From assembly GCA_964575335.1 (NCBI GenBank), contig CAZNPU010000018.1, positions 1 to 61,906 on the forward strand: DNA of 61,906 bases, in the 5' to 3' direction. This DNA comes from CAZNPU01 sp964575335 (GTDB lineage Bacteria > Planctomycetota > Phycisphaerae > Phycisphaerales > SM1A02). Positions 60,152 through 61,906 of this stretch are shown piece by piece (the stretch's first letter is position 1; every line of letters starts with the position of its first letter). Position numbers and translations under genes: made by a program. The notes beneath the pieces were generated by a model. It was not told the origin of the DNA. It saw nothing but the letters and a program-made list of their open reading frames with translations, and made no database searches.

Positions 60152-60225
60152 GGCGATATAGCTCAGCTGGTTAGAGCGAGGGATTCATAAACCCTAGGTC
60201 GGTGGTTCGAGTCCACCTATCGCCA
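60152..60225 (+). tRNA. tRNA with CAU anticodon (elongator Met or Ile2)
   Basis: A complete 74-base cloverleaf: acceptor stem GGCGATA with TATCGCC and discriminator A; D arm GCTC...GAGC; anticodon loop TTCATAA with anticodon CAT; variable loop AGGTC; T arm GGTGG-TTCGAGT-CCACC. No CCA is encoded. The first pair is G-C, which excludes the initiator tRNA. The anticodon stem has an A-A mismatch next to the loop. Sequence alone does not tell elongator methionine tRNA from the isoleucine tRNA that carries lysidine at C34. Confidence 0.95.
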
Positions 60226-60232
60226 CTGAAGG

Positions 60233-60256
60233 CCCCGCACGCATGCGGGGTTTTTT
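60233..60256 (+). terminator. Intrinsic terminator after the tRNA gene
   Basis: CCCCGCA (60233-60239) and TGCGGGG (60244-60250) form an exact 7-bp stem with a CGCA loop, followed by TTTTTT (60251-60256). It is a textbook terminator. Confidence 0.95.
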
Positions 60257-60639
60257 ATTGCAGTCGCAGCCGCCGCCGCGGGTCGCCCGTTGGAGAGCGG
60301 TTTCCCTGATCGTGTGGTCCGGATCGCGAGGTCTCGCCGAACTCGTGCCGGCATTGGCCGATGTATCCGGCCAATACACCGCCGGAGTTGCTCTCGAAGC
60401 GCGCTGCTGCAATGTCTTTGGTTTCTTCTCATGCTTCTCGGGCCGCCGCATGCTGCGAACACACGGACACGTAGCCCTTGTGAAGCAGCGTGCCATCCAC
60501 GGCTTCTTTGCGCGCATTTATCATCCAGTTGATAAGCAGACGCAATGCACCCTACTGCTGCCGATAGCGCAAGATCTATCCATGCGCTAAATGCACTGCG
60601 AGATATGTGAATGGCTCAACTCAAACGAGCAGACGCACC
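60257..60639. other. Spacer after the tRNA, no gene seen
   Basis: No reading frame with recognisable character. One stem is present, ATTGGCCG (60353-60360) with CGGCCAAT (60368-60375), without a T-run. As a region just downstream of a tRNA it could hold a remnant of an integrated element, but I found no integrase or attachment-site duplication. Confidence 0.3.
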
Positions 60640-60693
60640 AAAACAAAACAAAACAACCGCGCCCCACAGCGGATGAGCGTGACGGGGCGCGGT
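60640..60693 (-). terminator. Terminator of the GspK-like gene
   Basis: ACCGCGCCCC (60656-60665) and GGGGCGCGGT (60684-60693) form an exact 10-bp stem. On the minus strand it is followed by TGTTTTGTTTTGTTTT (60655-60640), a repeated T-rich tail. It lies about 70 bases after the stop of the minus-strand gene. Confidence 0.85.
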
Positions 60694-60764
60694 TTGGGTT
60701 GATACGAGAACGAGAATGTCAGAATCGAACGGCACTGCAATGCGCCGCGATCCATATCCGAAAA

Positions 60765-61906
60765 TCAGTTCGGCAGCTTCTCCATATACAGAATCCGCGG
60801 GCGATCACCGGGCCGATTCACTGAAGAGCGATCGATGAGCATGACATATCGACTGTCATCGACAATGTAATCGGGGTTCGTCGCATCCCACACCGGCGGG
60901 TTGACCGACGTGTTCTGTCGGAAGCTGCGCACGCGGAAATACACGGTGAACGTATCGCTGCGCGTCGTGAGCATGTTGGAAGCGCCAGCGAAAAGCGCGT
61001 TGGCTTCCTCAGCGTCGCCAGCCACACGATCAGGCCGATACGCAAGGGAGTTCGGCGGCAGCGGAGTGCCGATATCCGTGGGGATTGTGTTCAGCGGATC
61101 GTAGGTGTCATACAGATCAGTGCTGATGTGAACTGATGCCGGCGTTCTGGGCGTGATGGGATGAGCCGGATCGATGTGATCCCAAAACGGCATTTCGCCC
61201 ACGGAGCCTGGCCCATCCGTCTGCAGACCCATATCGATACGCCAATACTGGCTGAAGATCTGATCGTTCAACATGCTGCCGATCACCGGCCGCGTCATAT
61301 CTGCGTTGGCGGATTTGTTCAGCAGCAGCAGTTCGCCGATGGAAGCGAACCCGCGATCGCCGCGCACGCCATTGCCGCGATTCTGATAGTTCGGCCCACC
61401 GCGAATACCGGTCCAGTGAGGAGCCGCGCCGTTGAACCGGTCGCGATACTGTGTGATGGCCTCGGGAATCATGACCCGAGGAAGTTGTGCAACAGGGCTC
61501 GCGCCATCGGTAACCAGCGGTTGACCGTTGCTGGTATACAGTTGATACGTCCCGATATCACTGATGGAACGCCCGTACAACTGGCCCGTTTCATGCACAA
61601 GCCGATACCAATGCGGCACGCTGCGCAGCACCTCTGGCGTAGCGGTGTTGATGTTCAGCAGTCCCGGCGTTCCGGTGCCGTCGAATCCCTTGGCGTTGAG
61701 CAGCGGGCCGTTCCAATTGTTGTACAACCCGATGTCATCGCACACAAACGCATCCAGCAGGCGCGCGCCTGCGGGCAGTTCGGGAATCGCATGACGCCGA
61801 TCGAGCGGGTTGGAGCTGAAATTACCGCCGACGCCGATGACCATACCATGGCCAGACACCGGCGAGACCTGCAGACGATTCACGCGAGCGCCGCTTGCTG
61901 TGTAAT
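60765..61906 (-). CDS. GspK-like secretion protein, 5' end beyond window
   Basis: The reading frame runs through the right edge without a stop, so the gene continues past the window; a GTG at 61883 is not convincing as start. The segment GLLNINTATPEVLRSVPHWY near the visible middle is the helix-hairpin-helix signature of the GspK/PilX-like minor pseudopilins of type II secretion. The last part, MLTTRSDTFTVYFRVRSFRQ, is the beta domain that ends these proteins. It is longer than a normal GspK, with Gly/Asn-rich loops in the middle. Together with the prepilin-like protein at 12.1-12.9 kb it suggests a pseudopilus system in this organism, though no other component is close by. A strong terminator follows. 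Confidence 0.82.
   Translation of the reverse strand, partial: YTASGARVNRLQVSPVSGHGMVIGVGGNFSSNPLDRRHAIPELPAGARLLDAFVCDDIGLYNNWNGPLLNAKGFDGTGTPGLLNINTATPEVLRSVPHWYRLVHETGQLYGRSISDIGTYQLYTSNGQPLVTDGASPVAQLPRVMIPEAITQYRDRFNGAAPHWTGIRGGPNYQNRGNGVRGDRGFASIGELLLLNKSANADMTRPVIGSMLNDQIFSQYWRIDMGLQTDGPGSVGEMPFWDHIDPAHPITPRTPASVHISTDLYDTYDPLNTIPTDIGTPLPPNSLAYRPDRVAGDAEEANALFAGASNMLTTRSDTFTVYFRVRSFRQNTSVNPPVWDATNPDYIVDDSRYVMLIDRSSVNRPGDRPRILYMEKLPN

Noticed and set aside
60194..60517. Frame starting downstream of and reading into the tRNA gene
   Set aside because: It ends in GGLEPPT, the usual artefact of translating a tRNA; not a protein gene.
60226..60764. Integrated element at the tRNA 3' end
   Set aside because: No repeat of the tRNA 3' end and no integrase is present in the window.

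Overview
The window looks like bacterial chromosome, most probably from a planctomycete of the Phycisphaerae type. The support is a mixture: PheT without its internal tRNA-binding OB domain, GspK-like and prepilin-like secretion proteins of a style common in planctomycetes, a small membrane protein with an ERSRREIAAYIAEGSM tail, zinc ribbons on membrane proteins, and a ribosomal operon without rpmD and rpsD. This placement is inference; there is no rRNA here to confirm it.

Region by region. Positions 1-2121 (minus) carry the adaptation module of a CRISPR-Cas system: a cas4-cas1 fusion followed by cas2, which runs off the left edge. No effector gene lies upstream of it, and a lower-GC spacer separates it from the housekeeping genes. 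Positions 2.6-9.8 kb hold an AbgT-type transporter, a one-domain asparaginase-like protein, a membrane protein, greA, the lemA-htpX pair and a secreted DUF1579 protein. Positions 10-20.8 kb hold an Hsp70, a pseudopilin, two related lipoproteins, pheT, a cyclodeaminase-like gene, a FemAB/GNAT-like protein, a coupled pair of zinc-ribbon membrane proteins and a small membrane protein. Two exact copies of a 47-bp hairpin-forming repeat lie at 7.8 and 12.0 kb.

From 38.4 down to 22.6 kb (all minus) runs one long S10-spc-alpha ribosomal cluster: rpsJ-rplC-rplD-rplW-rplB-rpsS-rplV-rpsC-rplP-rpmC-rpsQ-rplN-rplX-rplE-rpsN-rpsH-rplF-rplR-rpsE-rplO-secY-infA-rpmJ-rpsM-rpsK-rpoA-rplQ. It starts at a good sigma70-type promoter and ends at an intrinsic terminator, followed by an RRM RNA-binding protein gene. 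rpmD, rpsD, map and adk are missing from their usual places. L36 and S14 both lack the cysteines of their zinc-binding forms, and S5 and L17 have long C-terminal tails. A 10-N assembly gap falls in the last codons of rpsK.

Positions 38.5-46.8 kb hold two coupled secreted proteins, then a probable polysaccharide-decoration cassette: a GT4 glycosyltransferase, an acyl carrier protein coupled to an FkbH-like protein, and two paralogous CysE-like acetyltransferases that bracket them. Positions 46.8-60.1 kb return to housekeeping: birA and nadC (overlapping), a YhhQ-type transporter, a HIT protein, a large MscK-like channel, glutamate dehydrogenase, a Coa1-like protein, a secreted alpha/beta hydrolase and a divergent CTP synthase. 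The window ends with a CAU-anticodon tRNA with its own promoter and terminator, and a GspK-like secretion protein cut by the right edge.
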